Shown: in pieces, positions 31,972-40,081 of the stretch | Layout of the letters: the number at the start of each line of letters is the position of its first letter | How positions within the stretch are numbered: position 1 is the first letter of the stretch | DNA from: a virus | Reading direction: 5' to 3' (one strand) | Virus record (IMG/VR): IMGVR_UViG_3300037258_001185 | Coordinates: 1 to 64,000 of that record | Length of the DNA stretch: 64,000 nt | Notes under the pieces: generated by a model | Told to the model about the DNA's origin: nothing | The model's database searches: none | What the model saw: the letters and a program-made list of their open reading frames with translations, nothing else | Program-made: the position numbers and the translations under genes

Positions 31972-32193
31972 TTATGGAACCACGCGGGTAACCCTAGCGT
32001 CCATCGGGACGATCTTGTCTGAGCGGACGCTTCGCATCGCGAGGTCGATCGCCCGAGCCCAATCGCCGGCCATGACCTTGATGACGGAGATTTGCCGCTT
32101 TTCGCCGTCGGTCCAGTGGATCTTGACGTCGAACGGCCGCGCCGGCGGCAACGCGATGGGCGTCTCGATGGTCTCCGGGCGGCGCGCGCTCAT
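31972..32193 (-). CDS. Small hypothetical protein (73 aa)
   Basis: Last gene of the leftward operon driven by the 33.9-kb promoter. Contains FDVKIHWTDGEKRQISVIKV. ATGA overlap with the upstream gene. Confidence 0.6.
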   Translation of the reverse strand: MSARRPETIETPIALPPARPFDVKIHWTDGEKRQISVIKVMAGDWARAIDLAMRSVRSDKIVPMDARVTRVVP

Positions 32194-32426
32194 AAGGTCG
32201 CCCCCGCCCAATCGATCTGGGATTCGGTGTGAGGCGGTATCTCCAGATCAGCCTCGTCGATCAGCTCGCCCTCGATCTCTTCTTCGCCGGTGGCGCGGCA
32301 GATCGGGCACGGCTCCCAATAGCCGAGCGGCGAGCCATCGTGCCGATCATAGCCTCCGGTCAGCACGCCCCAGCCGCGCTCCCCGTCACAGGTGCGGCAT
32401 TCGATGATGAGCGGGCGGCACATCAC
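32190..32426 (-). CDS. Small zinc-ribbon protein (78 aa)
   Basis: Two CxxC pairs, CRTCDGERGWGV and CPICRATG, like a DnaJ-type zinc finger. A small phage zinc protein of unknown role, coupled to both neighbours. Confidence 0.65.
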   Translation of the reverse strand: MMCRPLIIECRTCDGERGWGVLTGGYDRHDGSPLGYWEPCPICRATGEEEIEGELIDEADLEIPPHTESQIDWAGATL

Positions 32427-32635
32427 CGGGGCGCCGCGATGCGAACGATGCGGCAGGTGATCGGTCGGCCGAGCTTCGCGGCACCGTCACAAAGATGGCG
32501 CTTGGCTGTCTCGGCCTCTTCGCGCGACAGCGGCTTGCAATACGCCACCGTGTCATGCACGCGAAGGTCCATGCCGATATACTGGAACGGCCCGGATTTA
32601 CCTTTCTCGCGCACCGCTACCGTGTAATCCATCAC
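32423..32635 (-). CDS. Small hypothetical protein (70 aa)
   Basis: N-terminal beta strand YTVAVREKGKSGPFQYIG, then a helix with LSREEAETAKRHL. No family assigned. Overlaps both neighbours by 4 nt. Confidence 0.6.
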   Translation of the reverse strand: MMDYTVAVREKGKSGPFQYIGMDLRVHDTVAYCKPLSREEAETAKRHLCDGAAKLGRPITCRIVRIAAPR

Positions 32636-32850
32636 TCGCCCTCCAGTTCGGCGCTGCTGTCGAAGATTTCGAAGCCGTGATCCAACGGTGGGACGCCAGG
32701 GTCGATCAGTTCCCGCAGGGCGCGCTCGACGGTCGTGATGCCATCGCCCATCCCGGGATCCTGCTCATTGGCGTATCGCTGTGCCGCAGCAATCACTTTC
32801 TTCGGGTCATGCACCTCGACGACGACCGTCACGACGTAACGGGACATCAT
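32632..32850 (-). CDS. Small hypothetical protein (72 aa)
   Basis: Begins with two Met codons; GGAGGGCGA lies just upstream. Beta start (RYVVTVVVEVHD) followed by a helix. Function unknown. Confidence 0.6.
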   Translation of the reverse strand: MMSRYVVTVVVEVHDPKKVIAAAQRYANEQDPGMGDGITTVERALRELIDPGVPPLDHGFEIFDSSAELEGE

Positions 32851-33296
32851 TCGCCCTCCACGATGTAGCGCTGGGCACGGCCAGCGTCGGTGATCTCGAA
32901 ACAATCGGCGTTCGGCTGATCGCAGCGGCGCAGCAGGCCCAAGCCTGCCAGGTTGGCGCAGTCGGCGTCCGTGGCGTCGCCGGGCGGCAGCCAACCGCCG
33001 GGGCCGCCGCGCCCGTAGTAGCCGACGATCAGGTGATCGCGGTAGGTGATCTCTGGACCCTCCGGATGGAGGGCCCGGTAAGCCTCAGCGGTGGCGCGGG
33101 CATCTTCCCACCGTCCCCGGGACCGCTCATCGAGCTGTTCGTTATTCCAGGACTTCCCGCACCCATCGCAGGTACAGGAAATGAATGGGCCGAGCGTCGG
33201 ATGGAGGGTGTCGCATTGCAATCGTCCGCAGCCGGGGCACTGCCACTCTTCGACGGAAAATTCCGTCCCGTCCTTCGTGGTGATCTGTTCAGCCAC
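32847..33296 (-). CDS. Zinc-binding hypothetical protein (149 aa)
   Basis: GTG start at 33296 after GGAGGGCGAG. Contains CPGCGRLQCDTLHPTLG and CTCDGCG, a likely zinc ribbon, and a C-terminal winged-helix-like segment (CANLAGLGLLRRC). Role unknown. Confidence 0.6.
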   Translation of the reverse strand: MAEQITTKDGTEFSVEEWQCPGCGRLQCDTLHPTLGPFISCTCDGCGKSWNNEQLDERSRGRWEDARATAEAYRALHPEGPEITYRDHLIVGYYGRGGPGGWLPPGDATDADCANLAGLGLLRRCDQPNADCFEITDAGRAQRYIVEGE

Positions 33297-33307
33297 CTCG
33301 CCCTCCC

Positions 33308-33838
33308 TTATGCGGCCGCGATGATTTCGGCGAGGCGCCGGCCGTCCGAGACACCATCCCAATGCGGGAGGGCGCCCTCGTTCCACAGCACACAATGCTG
33401 TTCGGGCGTCAGCGCCTTCCAGGCGCGCTCGGCCTTCGCCTCGAAAACGGGCGAGATTTCGCGGCTGAGGCTCGGCATCGAGCCGTGGAAATGCACCAGC
33501 TTGGCGTCCGGGTCCGGCCGGTCGACCTTATGCGCCGGGACCGACCCCATCGAGCCTACGGTGCCGCTGGTTCCGGCATAGACGACCGAGCCGTCCGGCA
33601 GCAGCCAGGAATTTGTCGAGTAGCGCATGTCGATCATGCCGTCGAAGCTGTCGCCGCTATAGGGGTCCACGAGATCGCGAACCGCCCTCTTCGGCGGCCC
33701 GTCGGTCCATTTGACCTCCAGGTGCGAGCCCATGCTGTAGGACTCGGTGCGCACCGAGAACTTGACGCCGGGGAAGGCGCGCTTCAGCGCGGCGCGCACC
33801 ATCTTGGCGGCATCCTTAGTCTGGATGTATTCGAACAT
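33308..33838 (-). CDS. LPD29-like protein
   Basis: 176 aa from the ATG at 33838, first gene behind the 33.9-kb promoter. TKDAAKMVRAALKRAFPGVK, FSVRTESYSMGSH, VKWTDGPP and a YSGDSFDGMIDM block match the Large Polyvalent Protein associated domain 29 seen in phages and conjugative elements. Biochemical role unknown. Confidence 0.72.
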   Translation of the reverse strand: MFEYIQTKDAAKMVRAALKRAFPGVKFSVRTESYSMGSHLEVKWTDGPPKRAVRDLVDPYSGDSFDGMIDMRYSTNSWLLPDGSVVYAGTSGTVGSMGSVPAHKVDRPDPDAKLVHFHGSMPSLSREISPVFEAKAERAWKALTPEQHCVLWNEGALPHWDGVSDGRRLAEIIAAA

Positions 33839-33878
33839 CGGAAACTCCGTGGAAGGATCAAGCAGTCTCAACGGCTTG

Positions 33879-33933
33879 ATAATACCACAACCACGGTATC
33901 GGTCAACATAAAAGCGCGTAATGTGCGCTTTAT
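33879..33933 (-). promoter_or_regulatory. Leftward promoter module A with AAAAGCGC palindrome
   Basis: On the minus strand: palindrome 33908-33933 (GCGC arms with A/T flanks), then -35 TTGACC (33901-33906), 16-base spacer, -10 TATTAT (33879-33884). Same layout as modules B, C and D. The palindrome includes the stop codon of the XRE gene upstream and could both end that transcript and control this promoter. Confidence 0.78.
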
Positions 33934-34310
33934 TTCTTGTCTGCCGGCAGTATCCTTGGCGTGCGAGGCGGCGCAGGCCGATAGGTGGGGACGGCGCCGG
34001 CGGCGTCTTCGAGCGAGACGACGATACGACTATAGGCGGCCCGCAATTCCTGATCCGACAGGCGGGTCGCTCCCATTTCCACGTCGAGCCCTTTGACCGC
34101 GAGCTCGAGTTGGCGCGGGACTGTGATCAGGACGTTGCTGCCACGGGTCTTGCCGCGCTCGGCGTATTGGTAAGTGCGGCGCGCGACGCCCAAGAGGGCG
34201 GCGGCAGCGCGCTGAATCAAGCCGCGCGACCGGCGCCACGCCCGCAGCTCGGCCGGCGTCATCTTGCCCTGGATCGGGTCAATCTCAAGGAGCGAGCGGT
34301 TTTCCATCAA
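33930..34310 (-). CDS. XRE-family regulator (126 aa)
   Basis: Residues 17-60 form the helix-turn-helix (TPAELRAWRRSRGLIQRAAA, LLGVARRTYQYAERG), followed by a VPRQLELAVKGLDVEMGATRL segment shared with the C-terminal part of the next upstream protein (34307-34753). A candidate binder of the AAAAGCGC palindrome at its own 3' end (inference). Confidence 0.75.
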   Translation of the reverse strand: MMENRSLLEIDPIQGKMTPAELRAWRRSRGLIQRAAAALLGVARRTYQYAERGKTRGSNVLITVPRQLELAVKGLDVEMGATRLSDQELRAAYSRIVVSLEDAAGAVPTYRPAPPRTPRILPADKK

Positions 34311-34753
34311 CCATCGGGCACCGCGGCGCGCAATGCGCGCTCCGCCATCCGAAATTTCACGAGGCGCAACTCCGCGTCAAGCCCCTTCGTCGCGAGCTCG
34401 ATCAGACGCGGCACCTTTGGCACCCTCATGCGGCAGCGGGTATTGCCGTTCTCGGCGTGAACCAGGGTTCGCTTCGATATGCCGAGCAACTTGCTGGCGG
34501 CGTCTTGGGTAAAGCCATGGCTCTTACGCCAGAGGACCAGGTCGTCCGGCTTCATGCTGCTCGGGACGGCATGAACCACCTGCGGCGGCCGGCCCCTGAC
34601 CTGGATGCCGGCTCTCTTCGCCAGCGCGCTCGCGGTGGAGGGGTGGATGCCAAGATCGGAGGCGATGGCGGTGAGGGTGCGCCTGGCGTCGACGCCGGTC
34701 CGGATGGCTTCGATCTTCGCGTCCCGTATTGCGTCAGTTTCCTTGGGCATCAT
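34307..34753 (-). CDS. Two-HTH regulator paralogous to its neighbour (148 aa)
   Basis: N-terminal HTH (TLTAIASDLGIHPSTASALA) and a C-terminal XRE domain (LVLWRKSHGFTQDAASKLLG, ISKRTLVHAENGNT) followed by VPRLIELATKGLDAELRLVK, clearly related to the neighbouring 126-aa protein. The start may be either of two Met codons at 34753/34750. Tandem duplication is likely. Confidence 0.75.
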   Translation of the reverse strand: MMPKETDAIRDAKIEAIRTGVDARRTLTAIASDLGIHPSTASALAKRAGIQVRGRPPQVVHAVPSSMKPDDLVLWRKSHGFTQDAASKLLGISKRTLVHAENGNTRCRMRVPKVPRLIELATKGLDAELRLVKFRMAERALRAAVPDG

Positions 34754-35526
34754 GCCTTCGCCACCTCCCAGAGACCCGGTCCGCGACGGCAGAATGCGGC
34801 ACTCAATTGCAGGGTCTGCCGGATCTTCGCCTTGTAGTGGCGATTGCGGGCCGCCTTCGGGTGCGTGGCGACGGCGCGATACAGGTCCGCAAGCGGCACT
34901 GGACCATCGCTCCCCTCGAGCAGTTTCTCGACGATCTCGCGCCACGACGGCAACTCGATCACGGCGCCGAGGAAGGATCTCGGGATGCGGAGCGGCACGA
35001 ATTGACCGGCGAGCAGGCAGCACGCCAGGATGTCAGCATCGGACTTGCCATAGGCGATCAACACCGAGGGGGCGCCGCTATTGTGCGGCGCCCGACTGCC
35101 GTCCGGAAAATGGAAGTTGATCCGGCCTCGCAGGAATAGCATGGCGGCGGCGCGCTCCCAGGCATGGGAAAAGAACGCCTCCGTCTCGGTGCGCGCGAAG
35201 ATGAACGCGGTCCCCTGGTTATGCTGCCCCATGCGGCCGAGCCATCGGCCGATTTCGGCCGCGCTGTATGGCGGGTTCAGCCAGACACGGCCGAACCACG
35301 GCAGCATCAGGCCATTGTCGCGTCTCGTGTAGTGCCGCTGCGCGGTCGACCACGGCCGGCTCTCCGGGCTGCACGGGTCCAGGTCGAACGACTCGGCGCC
35401 ACCCAGCGCGCCAATGATCTCGGGGGGCGTCAGCCACTCCACCGTGCCGGCTGCGGGGCTGTGATGAGAGCCCATGCCGTGAGCGATCGACGCCGCGTTG
35501 CCCGCGAACAGGTTTCCTTGGCCCAT
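34750..35526 (-). CDS. Phage Dam-type DNA N6-adenine methyltransferase
   Basis: 258 aa. WLTPPEIIGALGGAESFDLD, WFGRVWLNPPYS (NPPY catalytic motif near residue 83), IGRWLGRMGQHNQGTAFIFA, RTETEAFF and LFLRGRINFHFPDG match the phage Dam family (PF05869 type). The C-terminal 80 residues are an extra helical region. Likely protects phage DNA from restriction. Confidence 0.88.
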   Translation of the reverse strand: MGQGNLFAGNAASIAHGMGSHHSPAAGTVEWLTPPEIIGALGGAESFDLDPCSPESRPWSTAQRHYTRRDNGLMLPWFGRVWLNPPYSAAEIGRWLGRMGQHNQGTAFIFARTETEAFFSHAWERAAAMLFLRGRINFHFPDGSRAPHNSGAPSVLIAYGKSDADILACCLLAGQFVPLRIPRSFLGAVIELPSWREIVEKLLEGSDGPVPLADLYRAVATHPKAARNRHYKAKIRQTLQLSAAFCRRGPGLWEVAKA

Positions 35527-35529
35527 CGC

Positions 35530-37824
35530 TCAATTCCCCATGATGGCGGTGACGAGGGCGCAGGCCGTATTGACGGGCACCGCGTTGCCGATCTGCTTGG
35601 TGATCTCGGTCTTCGTCCCGACGAACTCGTATTCGATCTCTCCTTCGCTGAAGCCCATCGCCCTGGCCAACTCCTTCGGATCGAGCATGCGGAAGCGGAT
35701 GTCATAGCGGCGCTCGCCGGCGGCGCCCTCGACCAGTTGCACGCGGCCGGCGGCGCAGATCGTCGGCGCCGGGTCGTCGATGCTGTGCACGCGCGGCGCC
35801 TGCCCTGGCCGCTCGCCAAAGGCGGCGGCGATGAAGGCCAGCTCGCCGCGCGGCGCGGCGGTGATCGTCGGCAGCGGATCATCTGGCGAGCGGACGCGGC
35901 CCTTGTCGCCGCCGTGCGTGACCGGCATGACCAGCGCGAACTCGCCGCCCTTGGCCGTCGTCATGGTCGGCAGCGGGTCGTCGATCGCGCGCGGGCCCGG
36001 GCCGCCGGTGCTGTTCGTGACCGGGACGACGAGGCCGAAGCGTGCCTTGGTCGTGACGGTCGGCAACGGCGTCTCGGTCGAGCCGCAGGTCTCGCCCGAG
36101 CCCGAGCCGTAATAAGGGGCGATGAGGGCGTGGGCGCCGCCGTGGCCGCCCGTAGTGATCGTTGGGACCGGCTGATCAACGCTGCGCGGCGCGCCGCAAG
36201 AGGCTTGCGAAAGCACGAACGGCTGGACCACGGCGATTTGCGATTTCGTGGTCAGCGCCGGGACTGGATCGCCGATCGCCGATGGCACATTGCCATCGCG
36301 CATTGCCGAGACGAACGGCTCGACGATGCCGAACTTCCCTCCTCCGGCGTGGATGGTCTGCAGCGGGTCGTCCAGGCTGCGGCACCGCCGGCTATCGGGA
36401 TCGCGCTCATGCGCTGGGTTGCCATGCGCCAAGGTCGCGATAAACGGCTCGACGACCAGCGGCTCGCAGAGAAACTGGCCGCCGCCGGTTGTCGTGGTGA
36501 TCCCGCCGACCGGATCATCGACGCTCTTCGGCGTGTTGTTGGTCCGGTTGCCGCAGACGAACGGATCGAGGCGCCATTCCTCGCCGCAGCGCGGGCATTC
36601 TGGCGACGACAAGCCTCCTGGCTCACTTCCGGCGTACCTATCGGTGAACATCTCGCCGCAGGCCTGACAACGCCATGCGGTCGTCGGCTCCACCATATAG
36701 CCGGCGCCGCGGCAGTCAGCCGTCGGCATCGGCTCGTCGAGCGGATGCGCACGGGTCGCGCCGTTGTCGCCATGCCGGTTCAGGATGAACGGCTCGACGA
36801 CGGCCGGCCGCGCGCACCCGGGGCGCCGCTCATTCGAGGCTCCCCCCGTGGTAATCGTCATCAACGGGTCTTCGACCGAGCGCGCCGCACCGCTGCTGCT
36901 GTTCGACAGCGTGAACGGCATGGGCACAGCCAGCGCGATATGCGTGCCGCCGGCGCAGATCGCCGGGACCGGCTCGTCGATGCTTTGCGCGTCCATGTGG
37001 TTACGCAGGATGACGAGGAACGGATCAGGCCACTTGAATTTGACGGCGCCGGCGTAGATCCGCGCCAGCGTCTTCGGGCTGAGCGGCCGCTTGCGGTCGA
37101 AGATCGACTTGCCGGAGAGCGACCAGTCGATGATTTCTCGGGCCGCACGCCATTTCTCGGTCGCATGGCCGAGCAGGTCGCCGACGGCGCCCTTGCGGCT
37201 GTGGGTCGGCGTCGGCCAGACGATGCGTTTGCCGTCCGACCGCGCCATCAGGAAGAAACGCTCGCGGGTCGTCGCGTCGCCAAAGTCGGCAGCGTTCAGG
37301 ACGCGCCACTCAACCTTGAACCCGGCGCCGCGCAGCGCGTTGACCCAGGCGAGGAAATACTCGCCCTCATGGCGCTTTGACGGCCGGCCAGTGCGCAGGT
37401 TGACCCTCCCCCAGCGCACAAATTCCGGGACGTTCTCGACGATCAGTCGCTTGATCCTGAGCTCGGTGCACCAGTGGATGATCGCCCACGGGTCCATGCG
37501 CTGCTGGTCGTTGATCGGCTTGCCGCCGCGGGCGCGCGAGTGATAGGTGCAGCTCGGGCTCGCCATCAGCAGGTCGAGCTTGCCCTCGGGGACCAGTTCG
37601 ATCGGCTTGGCGACATTGACGTCCTGGCAATAGTGACGCGCCTCCGGGTGATTGCGGCTGTGGGATTCAATGGCGAGCGGCCAATGGTTGACGGCACAAA
37701 GGTCCATCCGGTAGCCAAGGCCGAGCAGAGCCCGGCGCGCGCCGGTCGAACTGCCGCCAGCTCCGCAAAACAGATCGGCGACTAGCGCGGTGCGGGTCGG
37801 GGCCGGGAGCGTGTCATGCGGCAT
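35530..37824 (-). CDS. C5-cytosine DNA methyltransferase with long repeat array
   Basis: 764 aa. Motif I LFCGAGGSSTGA near residue 20, catalytic motif MASPSCTYHSRARGG near 90-103, motif VI VENVPEF, and C-terminal motif X QIGNAVPVNTA. Between them (about 270-715) lie eleven repeats of the type (I/V/L)DDP(L/V)PTITT, spaced about 35-40 residues, plus a CQACG...CPRCG zinc ribbon near 405-435. The array sits where target recognition domains are expected. Confidence 0.88.
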   Translation of the reverse strand: MPHDTLPAPTRTALVADLFCGAGGSSTGARRALLGLGYRMDLCAVNHWPLAIESHSRNHPEARHYCQDVNVAKPIELVPEGKLDLLMASPSCTYHSRARGGKPINDQQRMDPWAIIHWCTELRIKRLIVENVPEFVRWGRVNLRTGRPSKRHEGEYFLAWVNALRGAGFKVEWRVLNAADFGDATTRERFFLMARSDGKRIVWPTPTHSRKGAVGDLLGHATEKWRAAREIIDWSLSGKSIFDRKRPLSPKTLARIYAGAVKFKWPDPFLVILRNHMDAQSIDEPVPAICAGGTHIALAVPMPFTLSNSSSGAARSVEDPLMTITTGGASNERRPGCARPAVVEPFILNRHGDNGATRAHPLDEPMPTADCRGAGYMVEPTTAWRCQACGEMFTDRYAGSEPGGLSSPECPRCGEEWRLDPFVCGNRTNNTPKSVDDPVGGITTTTGGGQFLCEPLVVEPFIATLAHGNPAHERDPDSRRCRSLDDPLQTIHAGGGKFGIVEPFVSAMRDGNVPSAIGDPVPALTTKSQIAVVQPFVLSQASCGAPRSVDQPVPTITTGGHGGAHALIAPYYGSGSGETCGSTETPLPTVTTKARFGLVVPVTNSTGGPGPRAIDDPLPTMTTAKGGEFALVMPVTHGGDKGRVRSPDDPLPTITAAPRGELAFIAAAFGERPGQAPRVHSIDDPAPTICAAGRVQLVEGAAGERRYDIRFRMLDPKELARAMGFSEGEIEYEFVGTKTEITKQIGNAVPVNTACALVTAIMGN

Positions 37825-38404
37825 GATCGGCTCCCGTCTCCGGAGCGGCCAGCGGCCGGTTTAGCCGCTCACAGAGGGCTTCGGTCTCGCTGCTCGTCAG
37901 CGGCTCAAGCTGCTCTCCGCTTGTCGCGATGTTGCCGATATCGGCCATCGTTGGACCGGCAGGGGGAATCGTCACGACGCAGACCGGCCAGTCTACCGAG
38001 CCGCCGAAATCGCTCGCGATGGACTGAAACAGCCGCAGCCCCGCCAGGACTGCAGCCAACTCGCGATCATGCAGGACTGCAGCCCACTCGCGATCATGCA
38101 GCGCCAGCTCGTCACCGGCAAACTCGGCTGGGATTGGCAGCTTCGGCAGACCAGCGCTATAGAGCGCGTGCGCCGCCGGACTGCCGACGGCCGCAAACTT
38201 GTTATAGTCGGGCTGGTAATCTTCGGGGATCTCGACCGCCTCGGTGATCGCGGTCGCCCGGGCGTTGTCGTAATCGTTTTCGGCGAAATCCCAATTGTCG
38301 TTGTCGATCACGCCGCGGCACGCCGTCGCCAAATCCGGCGCCTCGACGACCTCGTGCTTGTAGACGGGCAGCAGGTATTGCGCCTCGATGACGAATTTGG
38401 GCAT
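37814..38404 (-). CDS. Hypothetical protein (196 aa)
   Basis: Overlaps the C5 methyltransferase start by 11 nt. Contains a tandem 9-residue duplication (HDREWAAVL, HDRELAAVL) from a 27-bp DNA repeat. No family assigned. Confidence 0.6.
   Translation of the reverse strand: MPKFVIEAQYLLPVYKHEVVEAPDLATACRGVIDNDNWDFAENDYDNARATAITEAVEIPEDYQPDYNKFAAVGSPAAHALYSAGLPKLPIPAEFAGDELALHDREWAAVLHDRELAAVLAGLRLFQSIASDFGGSVDWPVCVVTIPPAGPTMADIGNIATSGEQLEPLTSSETEALCERLNRPLAAPETGADHAA
38046..38099. repeat. 27-bp tandem duplication inside a gene
   Basis: Two adjacent 27-base copies, 38046-38072 and 38073-38099, with one mismatch; keeps the reading frame. Confidence 0.9.
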
Positions 38405-38427
38405 GGCAGATTCTCCAAGGGAAAGGA

Positions 38428-38646
38428 TCAGGCGGCCGGCTTCAGCGCTCGCTCAATGATGTGCATTGCGTCGCCGTAGCGCCGCCACTCGGCGGCGGTC
38501 AGGACGACGTGATATTCGGCGGCATCGGGCACATCAAAATCGGCCTTTGCCTGCTCGGGATAGATTTGCCTATCGAGAGCGGCCTCGACATCGCCAAGCG
38601 CCTCAAAGGCCTCGGCCAGCGGGTTCGTCGGTGTAGTTTTGGGCAT
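38428..38646 (-). CDS. Small hypothetical protein (72 aa)
   Basis: First gene behind promoter module B. Helical N-terminus, then AAEYHVVLTAAEWRRYGDAM. The GGGAAGGG stretch upstream is a fair ribosome-binding site. Confidence 0.6.
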   Translation of the reverse strand: MPKTTPTNPLAEAFEALGDVEAALDRQIYPEQAKADFDVPDAAEYHVVLTAAEWRRYGDAMHIIERALKPAA

Positions 38647-38685
38647 CTTGGCCTCGGGAAGGGAAAAGCAAAACTCAACAGCGCA

Positions 38686-38743
38686 ACAATAACATATTGC
38701 GGGTTCCCGTCAACAAAAAGCGCACTATACGCGCTTTTTGTTG
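38686..38743 (-). promoter_or_regulatory. Leftward promoter module B with perfect palindrome
   Basis: Perfect 13-bp arms CAACAAAAAGCGC (38711-38723) and its complement (38731-38743). On the minus strand -35 TTGACG (38708-38713), 16-base spacer, -10 TATTGT (38686-38691). Predicted to drive the leftward genes from 38646 down to the methyltransferases. Confidence 0.8.
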
Positions 38744-39262
38744 CTGGCTCTGCGGCCTTGCCAGGGCGCTCGGCCCGTGGCATAAGGAGCGACTCCTTGG
38801 AAGGGAGTCGGCGCCTTAAGCAAGCGCCATCGGGCTCCCCGGCTCGGCTCAACACGGGACCGGGGCCTCGGCGGGCCGAGGATTGGCAGAGACGGGCGCG
38901 TTCGCGCGACGCCCCAAGCCTTCCTCGGCCCCGCCCGATCATCTCCGAATAAAGTTGAGGCGATTTCTCTTCGCGTTCCGGGAATCATCCCGGACACTGT
39001 GAAAATTCTCAATCGAGAACTCCGAGTGGGCAGGGGAGGACGCCATGCGCGCGATCTGATTCCTGAGCCGGCGGCAACCGATGAATCCGGGCGCTCTCTG
39101 GATCGCCAAGGTGCGGTCCAAGATGTCAGGTGGAGGGCGCCGCCGGGGCAAGCGCTTGGTGCCTAATGCCAGCGCCTCGAACGCCGGATGGATTCCAGGC
39201 GTGACGGCCGCCAGAGGCGGCGCTCCATGCTACGTCGACTTCACGCCAGCGGAGTAAACGCG
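38744..39262. other. Non-coding, hairpin-rich region
   Basis: About 520 bp without a convincing gene. It holds several hairpins: CGACTCC with GGAGTCG (38790-38810), a GGCGC/GCGCC pair just after, CCTCGG/CCGAGG near 38870, and CCGGGA-atca-TCCCGG (38978-38993), then the 16-bp leader motif at 39001. It could encode a structured RNA or a leader of the sigma-factor operon; neither is proven. Confidence 0.5.
39001..39016 (+). promoter_or_regulatory. Shared 16-bp leader motif, copy 1
   Basis: GAAAATTCTCAATCGA, identical to 48988-49003. Downstream both copies also share a CTGATT and a GCCGGCGGCA-like stretch. Lies about 250 bp upstream of the operon starting at 39263. Candidate late promoter or leader signal. 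Confidence 0.6.
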
Positions 39263-39592
39263 ATGGACAACCTGTTCGAAGGTGAGCCGGACGCCCGGCA
39301 GACTGACGCGCCGGTGACGGCGCCGCAGCATTCGCTGTTCCGCAAGCGCTACCGCAAGTTGACGGAACCCGAGGTCGCGCTGCAGGACGCCATCAAGGAC
39401 AAGGCCGATGAGCTCGCGGTGCTGATCGGCCTCCTCAATCCGGCCACCGCCAATCGGCTCGGCGTCCATTCCGTGACGACCGGATGCTCGCTTGCGATTG
39501 AGCTGGGCGACCGCGATCCCGCGAACGTGACGCTGGCCATTCGCCACCTTGAGGACGCCGTCTATCGCGCCGTCAAAGCACTGACTGCATAG
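39263..39592 (+). CDS. Acb2/Tad1-like protein (candidate anti-CBASS/anti-Thoeris sponge)
   Basis: 109 aa from the ATG at 39263 (GGAG upstream). After a 25-residue tail, residues 29-58 (RYRKLTEPEVALQDAIKDKA and on) and 88-109 (NVTLAIRHLEDAVYRAVKAL) match the two-helix pattern of the Acb2/Tad1 hairpin domain, including Tyr30 and Lys45/47 in the places where Acb2 uses Tyr and Lys to hold cyclic nucleotides. It has about 25 extra residues between the helices compared with compact Acb2. Acb2 soaks up cyclic nucleotide signals; activity here is inference. Confidence 0.65.
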   Translation: MDNLFEGEPDARQTDAPVTAPQHSLFRKRYRKLTEPEVALQDAIKDKADELAVLIGLLNPATANRLGVHSVTTGCSLAIELGDRDPANVTLAIRHLEDAVYRAVKALTA

Positions 39593-39601
39593 GCGACGCC
39601 A

Positions 39602-40081
39602 ATGTCGGGGGCGCGAGCGTTCGCAGATGCCGAGCTGATCGAGCACCTGCCGCGCTTGCGCCGCTACGCGCTGGCGCTGACGAGAGACGGCGATCGAGCC
39701 GACGACCTGGTGCAGGACACGATCATGCGCGCGCTCGACAAGCATGAGCTATGGCGGCCCGGCAGCAGCCTGCGCGCATGGCTTTTCACGCTCTTACACA
39801 ACACCTACGTCAACCAGATCAGGGCCATCAAAAGGCGCCCCGAGACGGTCGAGTTGACCGAGACGAACGGCGGTTCCCGGCCGGCGGCGGCCGAAGGGCT
39901 GCTATTCGCGAACGATCTCGCCTCGATCATTTCGGGCCTCGATATCAGCACGCGCCGGCTGCTGGCGCTGATCTCCGACGGTCACTCCTACGAGGCGGTA
40001 GCCGGCATGCTCGACGTTCCGACCGGAACTGTCCGATCGCGCCTCTCTCGCGTCCGCGCCATGCTTTCGGGGGCCGCATGA
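39602..40081 (+). CDS. ECF-like sigma factor
   Basis: 159 aa. Region 2: LRRYALALTRDGDRADDLVQ, then SSLRAWLFTLLHNTYVNQIR. Region 4: STRRLLALISDGHSYEAVAG, MLDVPTGTVRSRLSRVR. Complete two-domain sigma-70 ECF layout with no anti-sigma partner next door. Could redirect host RNA polymerase to phage promoters; the motif at 39001/48988 is a candidate target (inference). Confidence 0.85.
   Translation: MSGARAFADAELIEHLPRLRRYALALTRDGDRADDLVQDTIMRALDKHELWRPGSSLRAWLFTLLHNTYVNQIRAIKRRPETVELTETNGGSRPAAAEGLLFANDLASIISGLDISTRRLLALISDGHSYEAVAGMLDVPTGTVRSRLSRVRAMLSGAA

Noticed and set aside
35164-37380. 738-codon open frame on the plus strand
   Set aside because: Antisense to the C5 methyltransferase; its apparent repeats mirror the methyltransferase repeat array.
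38725-39012. 95-codon leftward frame next to module B
   Set aside because: Arg/Pro-rich, no ribosome-binding site or domain; the DNA is better described as hairpin-rich non-coding.
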